This document shows positions 34,654 through 43,047 of a stretch of 64,000 nt of DNA, piece after piece. How positions within the stretch are numbered: position 1 is the stretch's first letter; every line of letters begins with the position of its first letter. The translations under genes and the position numbers were made by a program. The stretch lies in NCBI GenBank assembly GCA_018127705.1, contig CP072328.1, forward strand, positions 806,001 to 870,000. Reading direction: 5' to 3'. Origin of the DNA: TM7 phylum sp. oral taxon 349 (GTDB taxonomy: Bacteria > Patescibacteriota > Saccharimonadia > Saccharimonadales > Saccharimonadaceae). The notes under the pieces were generated by a model that saw nothing but the letters and a program-made list of their open reading frames with translations, did not search any database and was not told the origin of the DNA.

Positions 34654-35892
34654 TTACTTCAGTGTAGCAAGCAGCTCGTCTGTCGTCAAGAGTTGCTGCT
34701 TACCGCTTGCACGCGTAACAACTTCCCATTTTTTACCATCAAGCAAACGATCGCTTACCGTCACGCGCAGCGGGATGCCCATCAATTCGGCGTCGGCAAA
34801 TTTAACACCTGGACGCTCATTACGATCGTCATACAATACCTCAACACCTTGTGTCTTAAGCAGCTCATACAGCTCGTCAGCTGCGGCACGCGATTTCTCG
34901 CCAATTTGCACCAGGTAGACTCGCGCCGGCGCGATATTTTCTGGCCAAATTAATCCTTTTTCGTCAGCAAACTTTTCGACGATCACACCCATGACACGCG
35001 TAATACCAATACCGTAGCTGCCCATGTACGCATACCGCTGCACGCCATCACTGCCTGTGAAGACGAGATTCATCTCTTCAGACTTTTGTGTACCGAAATT
35101 AAAGATATTACCGACTTCCGCTGTTTTAACTTTTTCTAACTCGCTACGATCAATGCCAAGCTCTTTCACAGCGTCGTCCAGCACTTCCTCGTTCACCGCA
35201 ATATTCTTACCGCGATGCAAATAGATATAGTCCTCGCCCGCTGTGCAAATCGTCTGAAACTCGTGGCTAAATTTCGTAAATGCACCGCCGCTCGCAAACG
35301 TCACATACGTATCATCACCAATGCCAAATCGATCATAGCACCGCTTGTATGCCTCAATCACTTGATTGTAGTATATATCTAAATCTTCCTTCGTCGCATG
35401 CACTGAATACATATCTTTCATGATAAACTCACGCCCGCGCATGATACCGCTTTTGGCGCGCAGCTCGTTGCGCAGTTTATTCTGGAATTGATACACGCTG
35501 ATCGGCAAATCCTTGTAGCTTTTTAGATAGCTCCGCAGCAACTCAACGATCGGCTCTTCATGCGTCCAGCCGAACCCAACATCTGTGCCGTCTTGCAATG
35601 TAGACTTAAACCACACATCAACAAGCTCATCGCTCCACCGTCCAGTCTCCTGCCACAACTCTTTACGCTGCAGCGTACTCATGATTAACTCTTGGCTGCC
35701 AATCGCGTTCATCTCTTCGCGCACGATTCGTTTGATGTTCTCAAGTACGCGTAAACCAAGCGGCGTATACGAGTATACGCCGGCCATTGTCTTAAAAACA
35801 AATCCGGCACGAATCAGCAGCTGCGCATTGCGCGCCACCTCGTCAGCAGGCGCTTGTTTTGTTGTTCTAGTGAAATTTTTCGATAACCGCAT
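34654..35892 (-). CDS. proS: Prolyl-tRNA synthetase without the editing domain
   Basis: 412 residues. Class II motif 1 region, motif 2 (NKLRNELRAKSGIMRGREFIMKD region), and motif 3 region SYGIGITRVMGVI are present, followed by the anticodon-binding domain. The large insertion (about 180 residues) that clears mischarged Ala-tRNA-Pro in E. coli-type enzymes is missing between motifs 2 and 3. This is the short form also known from alphaproteobacteria and mitochondria. No YbaK/ProX-like trans-editing gene is visible here. TACAAT lies 7 nt before the ATG, predicting a leaderless mRNA. Confidence 0.95.
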   Translation of the reverse strand: MRLSKNFTRTTKQAPADEVARNAQLLIRAGFVFKTMAGVYSYTPLGLRVLENIKRIVREEMNAIGSQELIMSTLQRKELWQETGRWSDELVDVWFKSTLQDGTDVGFGWTHEEPIVELLRSYLKSYKDLPISVYQFQNKLRNELRAKSGIMRGREFIMKDMYSVHATKEDLDIYYNQVIEAYKRCYDRFGIGDDTYVTFASGGAFTKFSHEFQTICTAGEDYIYLHRGKNIAVNEEVLDDAVKELGIDRSELEKVKTAEVGNIFNFGTQKSEEMNLVFTGSDGVQRYAYMGSYGIGITRVMGVIVEKFADEKGLIWPENIAPARVYLVQIGEKSRAAADELYELLKTQGVEVLYDDRNERPGVKFADAELMGIPLRVTVSDRLLDGKKWEVVTRASGKQQLLTTDELLATLK

Positions 35893-35943
35893 ACTCTGTA
35901 TTGTACCCTGCTCTTGAATATCTGCCTAGCCTCTCATATATGA

Positions 35944-36678
35944 TTACGTTGCTACAAATACAACGTAAAACGCAATGAAATTTTTAATAACATGCACTAA
36001 AAAGCCCGCCCAAATATTCCCAGTTTTCTCGCGTAATGCGCACATCACTAGACTTAAAGCAAATACATCAACTGCAACGTTCCACTGCATATGCGCCACC
36101 CCAAACAGCGCGCTTACAATCACCGCCGCCAGCCACCACGACAACCGCAATGAGCGCAGCCGCCCGTATAGTACGCCGCGAAATAGCAGCTCTTCAAAGA
36201 ATGGTGTCGCAATAACAAGCACCAAAAACGCCATCAATAAATCGTACGAATATAGTTTACCAAGCCCCGTGTTCTGCACCTGGTTGACATCAAACCCCGG
36301 AATCAATCGCGCAACCGCGAGCAACAGCACAGTTAGCACGAGATACGCAAGCATCCCGACGATACTCAGCCCAATATCGCGCCAATCAAGCAGTCGCCAC
36401 AGCCCCATATCGCGGCGCGAAAGCGTCTGCCGCAAGCGCCAAGCGCCTGCAAGCAAAAGTGTAATGACAATTATGTACGCCACGACATGTTGCGCTAACA
36501 CCAACACTGTCTGGTTTGCAAACGGCAAAGCACCAATTTTTTGCAATACCAAGAATAGCCCGCTCGACAAGTATGCCGCTACAACATACGCAGCAGCCAT
36601 GCCGCCAATCCACGTCGCCACGCCGATCCACTGCGCTTTGTCAAACGCAAGATGCGGCTTCTTGAGCACTACCTTCAT
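35944..36678 (-). CDS. CPBP-family intramembrane metalloprotease (CAAX protease-like)
   Basis: 244 residues with about seven TM helices. The ABI/CPBP motifs are EELLFRGVLYGRLR, FGVAHMQWN and HVIKNF, which build the intramembrane Glu/His site. Bacterial members process or protect peptides; the role here is unknown. Its ATG overlaps the rseP stop (ATGA), so both intramembrane proteases are made from one transcript. Confidence 0.88.
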   Translation of the reverse strand: MKVVLKKPHLAFDKAQWIGVATWIGGMAAAYVVAAYLSSGLFLVLQKIGALPFANQTVLVLAQHVVAYIIVITLLLAGAWRLRQTLSRRDMGLWRLLDWRDIGLSIVGMLAYLVLTVLLLAVARLIPGFDVNQVQNTGLGKLYSYDLLMAFLVLVIATPFFEELLFRGVLYGRLRSLRLSWWLAAVIVSALFGVAHMQWNVAVDVFALSLVMCALREKTGNIWAGFLVHVIKNFIAFYVVFVAT

Positions 36679-37835
36679 AATAATTTCACCACATCTGATA
36701 TTGTTACCAGCACAACCAGAACCAGAAGCACTAAGAACCCTGTGCCGTGAATTTTTTCTTCGCGCTCCTTAGTGAGCGGTTTCTTCAATAGCCGGAACAC
36801 CGCCGTCACGAACCACCGCCCGCCATCAAGCGCCGGAATCGGTAGTATATTCATCACCGCAAGCGTGAGCGAAATAAGCGCCGTCATCATCACGACATAG
36901 CGCATACCCGCCCGCTCTGCTGCAGGAAACAGGATACCAAATATACTCAAGGGGCCGCCGACGCTTTGACTCGCCGAACTCAACTTTTGATCTGCTTGTT
37001 TTTGCGCCGAGTCGTTTGGAACCAATTTCATTACCAAGCCGGACACACCATCGCCAATCACTTGCCCTAGCCCTTGCAGCGTAATCCCCGTCAGCTGCAT
37101 TGTCACGCCAACGCCAACAATTGGCGCGGACCATGTCGATCGCGTTAATCGCTCCTGCGACAAACCTGCGCCCAAATAACCGTGCTTGTCGTCATTCGCG
37201 CTGCGAAGCGCTACGTGCGCTACCCGTTCCGTACCGTCTCGTTTATACGTCACGCGTACCATTTCGCCCTTATGCGCTGCAGACACCTCTGAGAGCTGCG
37301 CACTCGTCTTAATTTTTTCGCCGTTCACAGAGATAACTGCATCGCCCGATTTCAGCCCTGCATTTTCCGCCGGCAAGTCTTTCTCAATACTTGCAAGCAC
37401 AACGGGATTATAGATAACGTGCGTATCGCTCGCCACTGTAAACTGGTGCGGAACAAGCTGCGGCAAACCAAACCATGCTAAGATCGTCAGGAGTATTACC
37501 GCAGCTAGCCAGTTCATCGCTACACCAGCGAGTAAAATTTTTGTTTTTTGCCAAAATGTCGCCGCACCGTAGTCGCCAGGTTTTTTATCATCGTCATGTT
37601 CGCCTTGTAATTTTACAAACCCACCAAGCGGCAACCAGTTCACACTATATACGACATTTTTGCCAAGAAAACTTTTCTTTACGTTCTTTTTATACGCCGC
37701 TGGCGGAAATCCGATACCGAATTCCTCAACACGTACGCCGTTCCGGCGTGCCACCAGCGCATGCCCTAGTTCGTGCAATACCACCAAAACCGTGAGTGCA
37801 ATGACCCCTATCACAATACCCCATACTAAATTCAT
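36675..37835 (-). CDS. rseP: Site-2 type M50 zinc metalloprotease (RseP)
   Basis: 386 residues. The zinc motif HELGH is at 21-25 in TM1, a PDZ domain is at about 160-230 (AENAGLKSGDAVISVNGEKI), and the second catalytic motif is NILPIPALDGGRW with the Asp ligand, followed by the last TM. It cleaves TM segments of signalling or signal-peptide remnants. It directly abuts uppS (stop TAA next to ATG) in the conserved frr-uppS-rseP order; cdsA is absent from its usual place. Confidence 0.94.
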   Translation of the reverse strand: MNLVWGIVIGVIALTVLVVLHELGHALVARRNGVRVEEFGIGFPPAAYKKNVKKSFLGKNVVYSVNWLPLGGFVKLQGEHDDDKKPGDYGAATFWQKTKILLAGVAMNWLAAVILLTILAWFGLPQLVPHQFTVASDTHVIYNPVVLASIEKDLPAENAGLKSGDAVISVNGEKIKTSAQLSEVSAAHKGEMVRVTYKRDGTERVAHVALRSANDDKHGYLGAGLSQERLTRSTWSAPIVGVGVTMQLTGITLQGLGQVIGDGVSGLVMKLVPNDSAQKQADQKLSSASQSVGGPLSIFGILFPAAERAGMRYVVMMTALISLTLAVMNILPIPALDGGRWFVTAVFRLLKKPLTKEREEKIHGTGFLVLLVLVVLVTISDVVKLL

Positions 37836-38531
37836 TTACCCTCCAAATCGCCGTGATCGTTTTGCGTATTCTTTTAGTATAGCGGTTACGTCGCGCTTTG
37901 TCATGTCAGGCCAAGCTTTTTTGATAAAGATCAGCTCGCTGTAAGCACTGCGCCACAGCATGAAATTGCTTAAGCGCTGTTCGCCGCTCGTCCGGACAAT
38001 CAAATCACATGGCGGTACATCGGGTGTATATAAGAATTGCTCAAAGATCTGCGCTGTAACTTTTTTCTGCGCCGACAATGTTTTACGCAGCCGATTCACT
38101 GCATCAATAATCTCTTGGTGCCCGCCATAGTTGAACGATAAAATGACCGTACCATTTGTTAAGTCTTTCGTCGCTGTTTCCGCCTTATCAATTGCCTTCT
38201 TGACACGCCGGCTTAAGCGTATGCGCGTTCCTGCTACACGCAGCCGTATACCACGCTCGACAAAAACCGGCAAATCTTCCGATAATAATTTCACGACCAA
38301 ATCCATCAGATACTTCACCTCCGGACCGCTTCGGTGCCAATTTTCGGTGCTAAATATATACGCGCTCACGTACGGCACGCCGCGGTCAATCGTATCAAGC
38401 ACGATGTCTTTAACTTTCTCGTACCCAGCCTCATGCCCTGCCTGCGAATCAAGCCCGCGCGCTTTCGCCCAACGCCGGTTGCCGTCAACAATATAGCCGA
38501 CGTGTGTCGGAATACTACCTCGCTCGCTCAT
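37836..38531 (-). CDS. uppS: Isoprenyl (undecaprenyl) diphosphate synthase
   Basis: 231 residues of the cis-prenyltransferase family. The first conserved region is GYIVDGNRRWAKARGL with the catalytic Asp16, followed by STENWHRS (normally FSTENWKR) and the C-terminal DLIVRTSGEQRLSNFMLWRSAYSE region. It makes the lipid carrier for peptidoglycan and other envelope polymers. The ATG immediately follows the frr stop. Confidence 0.95.
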   Translation of the reverse strand: MSERGSIPTHVGYIVDGNRRWAKARGLDSQAGHEAGYEKVKDIVLDTIDRGVPYVSAYIFSTENWHRSGPEVKYLMDLVVKLLSEDLPVFVERGIRLRVAGTRIRLSRRVKKAIDKAETATKDLTNGTVILSFNYGGHQEIIDAVNRLRKTLSAQKKVTAQIFEQFLYTPDVPPCDLIVRTSGEQRLSNFMLWRSAYSELIFIKKAWPDMTKRDVTAILKEYAKRSRRFGG

Positions 38532-39086
38532 TTAGATCGTTAAGATATCCTTTTCTTTCGTCTTGAACATTGCTTCCAGTTTGTCTTGAAATTCGCCCAT
38601 TAAACGGTCAAATTCTTTTTCAATCGTTTTCAGATCGTCTTCGGACAGTTCTTTTGCTTCTTTCATGCGTTTTGCTTCTTTCAAGCCTTCTTGACGAACA
38701 TTGCGCAGAGCAATCCGCGCCTCTTCAACCTTTTCGCCCGCCTGCTTCACGAGCTGCTTGCGCCGCTCTTCAGTGAGCGCCGGCACAGGCACGCGTACAA
38801 CGCGGCCGTCATCGCTCGGATTAAACCCTAAGCTTTGGTCAGTACGAATCGCCGCCGCAATCGCCTGAATATTACTCGGGTCAAACGGCGTAATCTGCAA
38901 CAATTGCGCTTCCGGCGCCGTCACGTTTGCCACCTGATTGAGCGGCATCAGCGTACCGTACGCCTCTACTCGGATGCCATCAAGCATATTTGGGTGCGCC
39001 CGACCAGTGCGAATCTTCGCAAGTTCCGCCTCAAAGTGTTCTAACGCGCTTGTCATTTTTAATTCATATTCATCTGTACTAAACAT
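38532..39086 (-). CDS. frr: Ribosome recycling factor
   Basis: 184 residues. Two-domain RRF: RTGRAHPNMLDGIRVEAYG, PLNQVANVTAPE and the C-terminal helical DLKTIEKEFDRLMGEFQDKL. It splits post-termination ribosomes with EF-G. A strong GGAGGTAAT precedes the ATG and TATACT lies about 19 nt upstream of it, inside the end of the 39112-39819 gene. Confidence 0.97.
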   Translation of the reverse strand: MFSTDEYELKMTSALEHFEAELAKIRTGRAHPNMLDGIRVEAYGTLMPLNQVANVTAPEAQLLQITPFDPSNIQAIAAAIRTDQSLGFNPSDDGRVVRVPVPALTEERRKQLVKQAGEKVEEARIALRNVRQEGLKEAKRMKEAKELSEDDLKTIEKEFDRLMGEFQDKLEAMFKTKEKDILTI

Positions 39087-39111
39087 ATTACCTCCATTTC
39101 CTTCTAGTATA

Positions 39112-39819
39112 CTAATTTATTTGCGCAATTCCCAGCAGCGACGCGCGCCGGCTATATCCGTCGCGCAGCACATACGCCGAACGGAAGTCTTCGCGGTATG
39201 GAACTTCGCGGTACGCCCGTGCATCGTAGATCAGCCACACGTCAAGCGGAACATGCGGGCGCTCCGCCACACGCTGCCCAATTGTGTGATATAAGCGAAA
39301 CAACGCATCAGTACTATGAAATGTCATAAACGGTATAAAGGGGATACCGACAATATCATAAGGTTTTTTGCGGTCAATAGTGTACGGCAATCCGCCTACC
39401 TCTTTTATCTTCTTAACAAATGCAGCCCTCCCGCGTTCCGACACGAATTTCCGCGACTGTAAACCGCATACAATTATATCTTGATACATGTATCTGTGCA
39501 AAAATACAATATCAATATAACGCGAAATCTCGTATGTCTTAATACGATCTGGCGACATGCCGACAAACGGATTATCGGCAAAATCATATTGATACGCCGG
39601 GATATTGAGATGCATAATTCCATCTGTATCTTCGCTCAGTTGATCGCGTAATTGCGCCAACTCATCATCAACATCTTTATGATTATCAACTCGCTCATGA
39701 TCAAGAAATACTTCACTTTCATGACGCAAATCAACGTCGTCTTTGTCCGACTCGTGTTCGTCAGGTATCCATTCCGGATTCGGAGTGAAATTAAAGCTGC
39801 TCTCAAAGTTTCGCGGCAT
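39112..39819 (-). CDS. Orphan protein between tsf and frr
   Basis: 235 residues, not recognised. The first 70 residues are acidic and disordered. The rest looks globular and aromatic-rich (RYIDIVFLHRYMYQDIIVCG, PYDIVGIPFIPFMTFHS, DVWLIYDARAYREVPYRED). No signal or membrane segment. TATGAT lies 6 nt before the ATG (leaderless). It occupies the position where pyrH often sits between tsf and frr, but has no UMP-kinase motifs. Confidence 0.65.
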   Translation of the reverse strand: MPRNFESSFNFTPNPEWIPDEHESDKDDVDLRHESEVFLDHERVDNHKDVDDELAQLRDQLSEDTDGIMHLNIPAYQYDFADNPFVGMSPDRIKTYEISRYIDIVFLHRYMYQDIIVCGLQSRKFVSERGRAAFVKKIKEVGGLPYTIDRKKPYDIVGIPFIPFMTFHSTDALFRLYHTIGQRVAERPHVPLDVWLIYDARAYREVPYREDFRSAYVLRDGYSRRASLLGIAQIN

Positions 39820-39834
39820 ATCTCTATCATATCA

Positions 39835-39864
39835 AAATACCCCGCGTAAAATCACGGGGTATTT
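39835..39864 (-). terminator. Terminator of the second DUF5663-like gene
   Basis: The stem AAATACCCCG / CGGGGTATTT with a 10-nt loop and T-rich ends, 25 nt after the stop at 39889. It is nearly symmetrical and could work in both directions. Confidence 0.85.
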
Positions 39865-39888
39865 GGCGTTAACGACCGCCAGTTGAAA

Positions 39889-40224
39889 CTAATTTGATGA
39901 GTCAACAATCTCAGCTGTGTTTTCAACTAACTCTCCGAGGATAATTGCCACATTATCTTCAACTATTTGAGCATAATCTGCGACCCGCTCGCTAAGCCAC
40001 TCATCAATCTCTTCTGGCGACACGTTATTCTCCTGCATCGCAATCAACTGTTCTAGCTGTGCTTCATCAAGTGAATCAGCTACTTCCTCGCCTATCCGTA
40101 AACCAATCGTCTCTTCTGCATGTTGTATTAATGCATCCATCTGATCGTCGGGTAAATCTATGCCTATTGAATTAAGCTGCGTCTTCGTGATAGCGTGTGA
40201 AACTGTAACTTGAGAATTGTCCAT
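39889..40224 (-). CDS. DUF5663-like small acidic protein (paralogue 2)
   Basis: 111 residues, acidic and helical. The order of conserved pieces (LNSIGIDLPDDQMD, then LDEAQLEQLIAMQ, WLSERVADYAQIV and IILGELVEN) matches the protein at 23060-23359 over most of its length. AAAGGAG lies 6-7 nt before the ATG. It is expressed as a single gene with its own promoter and terminator. Function unknown. Confidence 0.7.
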   Translation of the reverse strand: MDNSQVTVSHAITKTQLNSIGIDLPDDQMDALIQHAEETIGLRIGEEVADSLDEAQLEQLIAMQENNVSPEEIDEWLSERVADYAQIVEDNVAIILGELVENTAEIVDSSN

Positions 40225-40279
40225 ATATTTCTCCTTTTTATTATATTTATTTTAGCTACTGCACTTTCCACTGGGGTAA

Positions 40280-40308
40280 ATTATACGTGCTTATCCTTAA
40301 TTTAACAA
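40280..40308 (-). promoter_or_regulatory. Promoter of the second DUF5663-like gene
   Basis: Reverse-strand TTGTTA (40303-40308), 17-nt spacer, TATAAT (40280-40285). Confidence 0.65.
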
Positions 40309-40310
40309 GC

Positions 40311-41177
40311 CTAATCTCCCGTCTCACCACTAGAGCTATTTAGAGCTTTTTCGATTTTTTCACTATCTGACTCCACCTTACGAGTTAGCAGAGCTGGCGT
40401 AATTCTATCAAGCTGATTGACAAAAAGTGTTGTAAGCTTTTCTGTGCGATTTCTCCTGAGACCCTCTCTTCCCAGCTCTTGTCCATACCGCAGCCGCCTA
40501 CGTCTTGCAGCCTGACGAGCTCGCGCTTTTGTCGCATCTTCCGCAATACCTTTTCTCGCAGCATTGCCTTCATCGCCTAAACTCTCCAGACCTCTACTAG
40601 CTTTACGCAGCCTCCTCAGATTTTTTGACTCGTCAATTGCCTCTTGATGAACTACCTTCTCGCTATTAATGGAGTTCACTCTACGTCCTCGCGCCGCCAT
40701 ACGAGCTTTTTTGCGCTGAACAGCATCAATATACGCAGCCTCAATACCGTTTTTACCTCTTTCAAATAGACCGCTAATTGATTCTGAAAAATTTCTAGCT
40801 TTAGCTCTTCCTTCAGCAGCCGTTCTTGAAGCTTTCTCTCTCGCATTAGCTGCTGCAGTTCTAGCACTGTCCATAGTCTCACGCGCCATAGTCTTTGCAG
40901 AGCTGGCTGCGCTTTGTACAGTCTCCATGCCGCTAGCAGCCATCCTACCTGCCCCTGCAACAGCATCAATACCCAAGCCAACTCCGGCAAAGCCAGCTTT
41001 AGCTGCCGTATCAAGCATGTTTTTAGCCTTGCTGCCAACATTACGCTCGCGCAAAAAACCGCTAAAGCCTTTTGTTACCCTATCTCTAAGCCCTCTTAAA
41101 CGTTCGCCAACTTTCTCAACAGCTTCTTGACCACGCTCAGCTCGTGCCTGATATGTACTTTTTTCATGTCTACCCAT
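40311..41177 (-). CDS. Orphan basic amphipathic-helix protein
   Basis: 288 residues, very rich in Ala, Arg, Lys and Glu. Residues 60-140 are an Ala/Gly/Met-rich amphipathic stretch with LEA-like 11-residue periodicity (AASSAKTMARETMDSARTAA). No signal peptide. The high Arg content and helical repeats suggest binding to membranes or nucleic acid, but this is guesswork. It follows tsf and the ACTTT repeat and has its own strong promoter. It resembles the 44438-45466 protein in style but not clearly in sequence. Confidence 0.6.
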   Translation of the reverse strand: MGRHEKSTYQARAERGQEAVEKVGERLRGLRDRVTKGFSGFLRERNVGSKAKNMLDTAAKAGFAGVGLGIDAVAGAGRMAASGMETVQSAASSAKTMARETMDSARTAAANAREKASRTAAEGRAKARNFSESISGLFERGKNGIEAAYIDAVQRKKARMAARGRRVNSINSEKVVHQEAIDESKNLRRLRKASRGLESLGDEGNAARKGIAEDATKARARQAARRRRLRYGQELGREGLRRNRTEKLTTLFVNQLDRITPALLTRKVESDSEKIEKALNSSSGETGD

Positions 41178-41242
41178 ATTTTTCTATTATCCTTTTTACT
41201 TTATATTTTTTGGTTTGCTATCGCTAACCTGTTACACTTTCA

Positions 41243-41271
41243 ATACTATCATAAAATTTTAATAATGTCAA
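41243..41271 (-). promoter_or_regulatory. Promoter of the 40311-41177 gene
   Basis: Reverse-strand TTGACA (41266-41271), 17-nt spacer, TAGTAT (41243-41248). Confidence 0.7.
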
Positions 41272-41302
41272 TAAAGTTTTACAAAAATACTATTATACAA
41301 TA

Positions 41303-41330
41303 AAAGTACTCACTATACAGAGAGTACTTT
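41303..41330 (-). terminator. Terminator hairpin downstream of tsf
   Basis: The stem AAAGTACTC / GAGTACTTT (41303-41311 and 41322-41330) is followed on the reverse strand by a T-rich stretch. It comes after the ACTTT repeat, and the first repeat unit forms part of the stem. Confidence 0.65.
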
Positions 41331-41403
41331 ACTTTACTTTACTTTACTTTACTTTACTTTACTTTACTTTACTTTACTTTACTTTACTTTACTTTACTTT
41401 ACT
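41326..41403. repeat. Pentanucleotide microsatellite (ACTTT)15
   Basis: Fifteen uninterrupted ACTTT units plus a partial one run from 41326 to 41403, ending 3 nt before the tsf stop codon. On the tsf coding strand the repeat reads AAAGT and lies in the 3' untranslated region ahead of the terminator hairpin. There is not a single mismatch, which points to recent or ongoing expansion. Confidence 0.97.
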
Positions 41404-41406
41404 GGT

Positions 41407-42003
41407 CTACTCAGTCACACCAAGTTCAATCCGTTTAAATTGGCTGACGCGCACATTCTCACCGCGCAACACAATTTGTTCTTTGATAAGCTCGCCGACA
41501 GTTTTGCTGTCATCAAGCACAAACGCCTGTTCAGCCAATACCTGTTCAGCAAAATATTTTTTGAGTTGTCCGTCGACAATCTGCTCGCGCATAGCTTCCG
41601 GCTTATTTTTTAGGCTTTCGCTTTCAAGCAATTCAGCTTTTTTTGCTTCGTAAACATTGTTCGGAATATCGTTCATCGTAGCATATTTCGGCGCCATCGC
41701 CGCAATCTGCATAGCGATTTGATGGGCAAACTCCTTAAATTCCGGCAAGCGCGCCACAAAATCGGTCTCACAGTTCACCTCAACGATCACACCGATTCGC
41801 CCCGAATGCACATAGCTTTCGACCAACCCTTCGCGTGTTTCGCGGTCGCCTTTTTTCTCTGCTTTAGTCAAGCCTTTTTTGCGCAGCGCTTCAAGCGCTT
41901 TGTCAAAATCGCCATCTGCTTCAACCAACGCTTTTTTCGCATCTGTCAAACCGATGCCGGTTAGTTCCTTCAGCTTCTTAATATCTTCAATCGTTACAGC
42001 CAC
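41407..42003 (-). CDS. tsf: Elongation factor Ts
   Basis: 198 residues, the short bacterial form. The N-terminal UBA-like domain ends in the signature LRERTGIGLTDAKKAL (here LKELTGIGLTDAKKALVEA), followed by EVNCETDFVAR and one core subdomain. It exchanges GDP on EF-Tu. It follows rpsB by 9 nt in the conserved rpsB-tsf operon. Confidence 0.97.
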   Translation of the reverse strand: MAVTIEDIKKLKELTGIGLTDAKKALVEADGDFDKALEALRKKGLTKAEKKGDRETREGLVESYVHSGRIGVIVEVNCETDFVARLPEFKEFAHQIAMQIAAMAPKYATMNDIPNNVYEAKKAELLESESLKNKPEAMREQIVDGQLKKYFAEQVLAEQAFVLDDSKTVGELIKEQIVLRGENVRVSQFKRIELGVTE

Positions 42004-42012
42004 GATGCCCTC

Positions 42013-42708
42013 CTAATTCTCTTTATTCTTACCTTCGGTAATTGCCTGCACAAAGTAGTCTGCAAGCAATTGCAGCCCCTTGATTGCATCATCATTGCCT
42101 GGAATCGGATACTCAACACGCGACGGATCTGCATTTGTATCAACGATACCAACCACCGGAATATTAAGGTTGCGCGCTTCATTAATTGCATTTGTATCAG
42201 CAAGAACATCAAACACAACAAGCGCTGCCGGACGCCCGTTCATATCCTTGATGCCGCTATACTTCAAATTCAAGCTATCAATCTCTTCCTGGAAACGTTG
42301 GACTTCCAACTTGTTGTAGCGTTTTTCTAAATCGCCCGACGCCATGCGGCGCTCTAAATCCTTAAGTTTTTTCACCTGGGCGTTTGTTGTCGCGACGTTC
42401 GTCAGCATACCGCCAATCCAACGTTCAGTAACATACGGCATGCCAGTCTGCTCGGCAGCAGCCTTTGCGATCGCTTTTGCCTGCTTCTTCGTACCGACAA
42501 ACAAGATCGGCTTACCTGTCGCTGCGACTTTTGTCAAGAATGGTAACGATTTGTCAAGCGCCTCAACCGTTTTTGTTAAGTCAATAATGTGCGACCCTTG
42601 CCGCTTACTGTGAATGTATGGCGCCATCTTTGGATGCCACCGGCTTGTTTTATGTCCAAAATGGACACCAGCTTCAAACAAAGCCTTGATATCTACCTGC
42701 ACGGTCAT
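42013..42708 (-). CDS. rpsB: 30S ribosomal protein S2
   Basis: 231 residues. Signature parts: LFEAGVHFGHKTSRWHPKM near the N terminus, VGTKKQAKAIAKAAA, RWIGGMLTN, and the C-terminal PVVGIVDTNADPS. AAAGGAG lies 8 nt before the ATG. The transcript leader contains a strong hairpin (42730-42758), which could be the site of S2 autocontrol. Confidence 0.97.
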   Translation of the reverse strand: MTVQVDIKALFEAGVHFGHKTSRWHPKMAPYIHSKRQGSHIIDLTKTVEALDKSLPFLTKVAATGKPILFVGTKKQAKAIAKAAAEQTGMPYVTERWIGGMLTNVATTNAQVKKLKDLERRMASGDLEKRYNKLEVQRFQEEIDSLNLKYSGIKDMNGRPAALVVFDVLADTNAINEARNLNIPVVGIVDTNADPSRVEYPIPGNDDAIKGLQLLADYFVQAITEGKNKEN

Positions 42709-42729
42709 ACCTATTACTCCTTTGCCTCA

Positions 42730-42758
42730 CCCGCCATGATATGGAGTTTTTTGGCGGG
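42730..42758 (-). promoter_or_regulatory. Hairpin in the rpsB leader
   Basis: The stem CCCGCCA / TGGCGGG with a loop containing an A-run lies between promoter and Shine-Dalgarno of rpsB. S2 leaders carry autoregulatory structures in several phyla; whether this is one is an inference. Confidence 0.45.
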
Positions 42759-42787
42759 TTGTGTCGTTAAAAATTAGTTACTTTTTT

Positions 42788-42815
42788 ATTATACCATGTG
42801 CATGCGTTTTATCAA
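42788..42815 (-). promoter_or_regulatory. Promoter of rpsB-tsf
   Basis: Reverse-strand TTGATA (42810-42815), 16-nt spacer, TATAAT (42788-42793). Confidence 0.75.
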
Positions 42816-42916
42816 TAGACATTCAACACCTCAGTACCGCTAAGGCAAACTGTAAACCATAAATACTATAAGTCGTAGTACTATCTAGCGACGCGCTTCC
42901 CTTAACCCCCACAAAG

Positions 42917-42948
42917 AACCGCCAACAACATATCTGTAGTTGGCGGTT
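42917..42948. terminator. Strong hairpin in the gap 42816-43047
   Basis: A perfect 10-bp stem AACCGCCAAC / GTTGGCGGTT with a 12-nt loop. Its tails are only weakly T-rich on both sides. It probably ends the minus-strand transcript of the 43048-43491 gene. The region 42949-43030 beside it is low-complexity, made of TTAG/CTTA-like words. Confidence 0.55.
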
Positions 42949-43047
42949 TAGTTAGTTAAATTAGTTGCTTAGCTTAGTTAATTAGTTATTTTGCCTGATT
43001 GCTTGCTTAGCTGATTAATAGCTAGTATCTTACTTAACTTGATTAAG

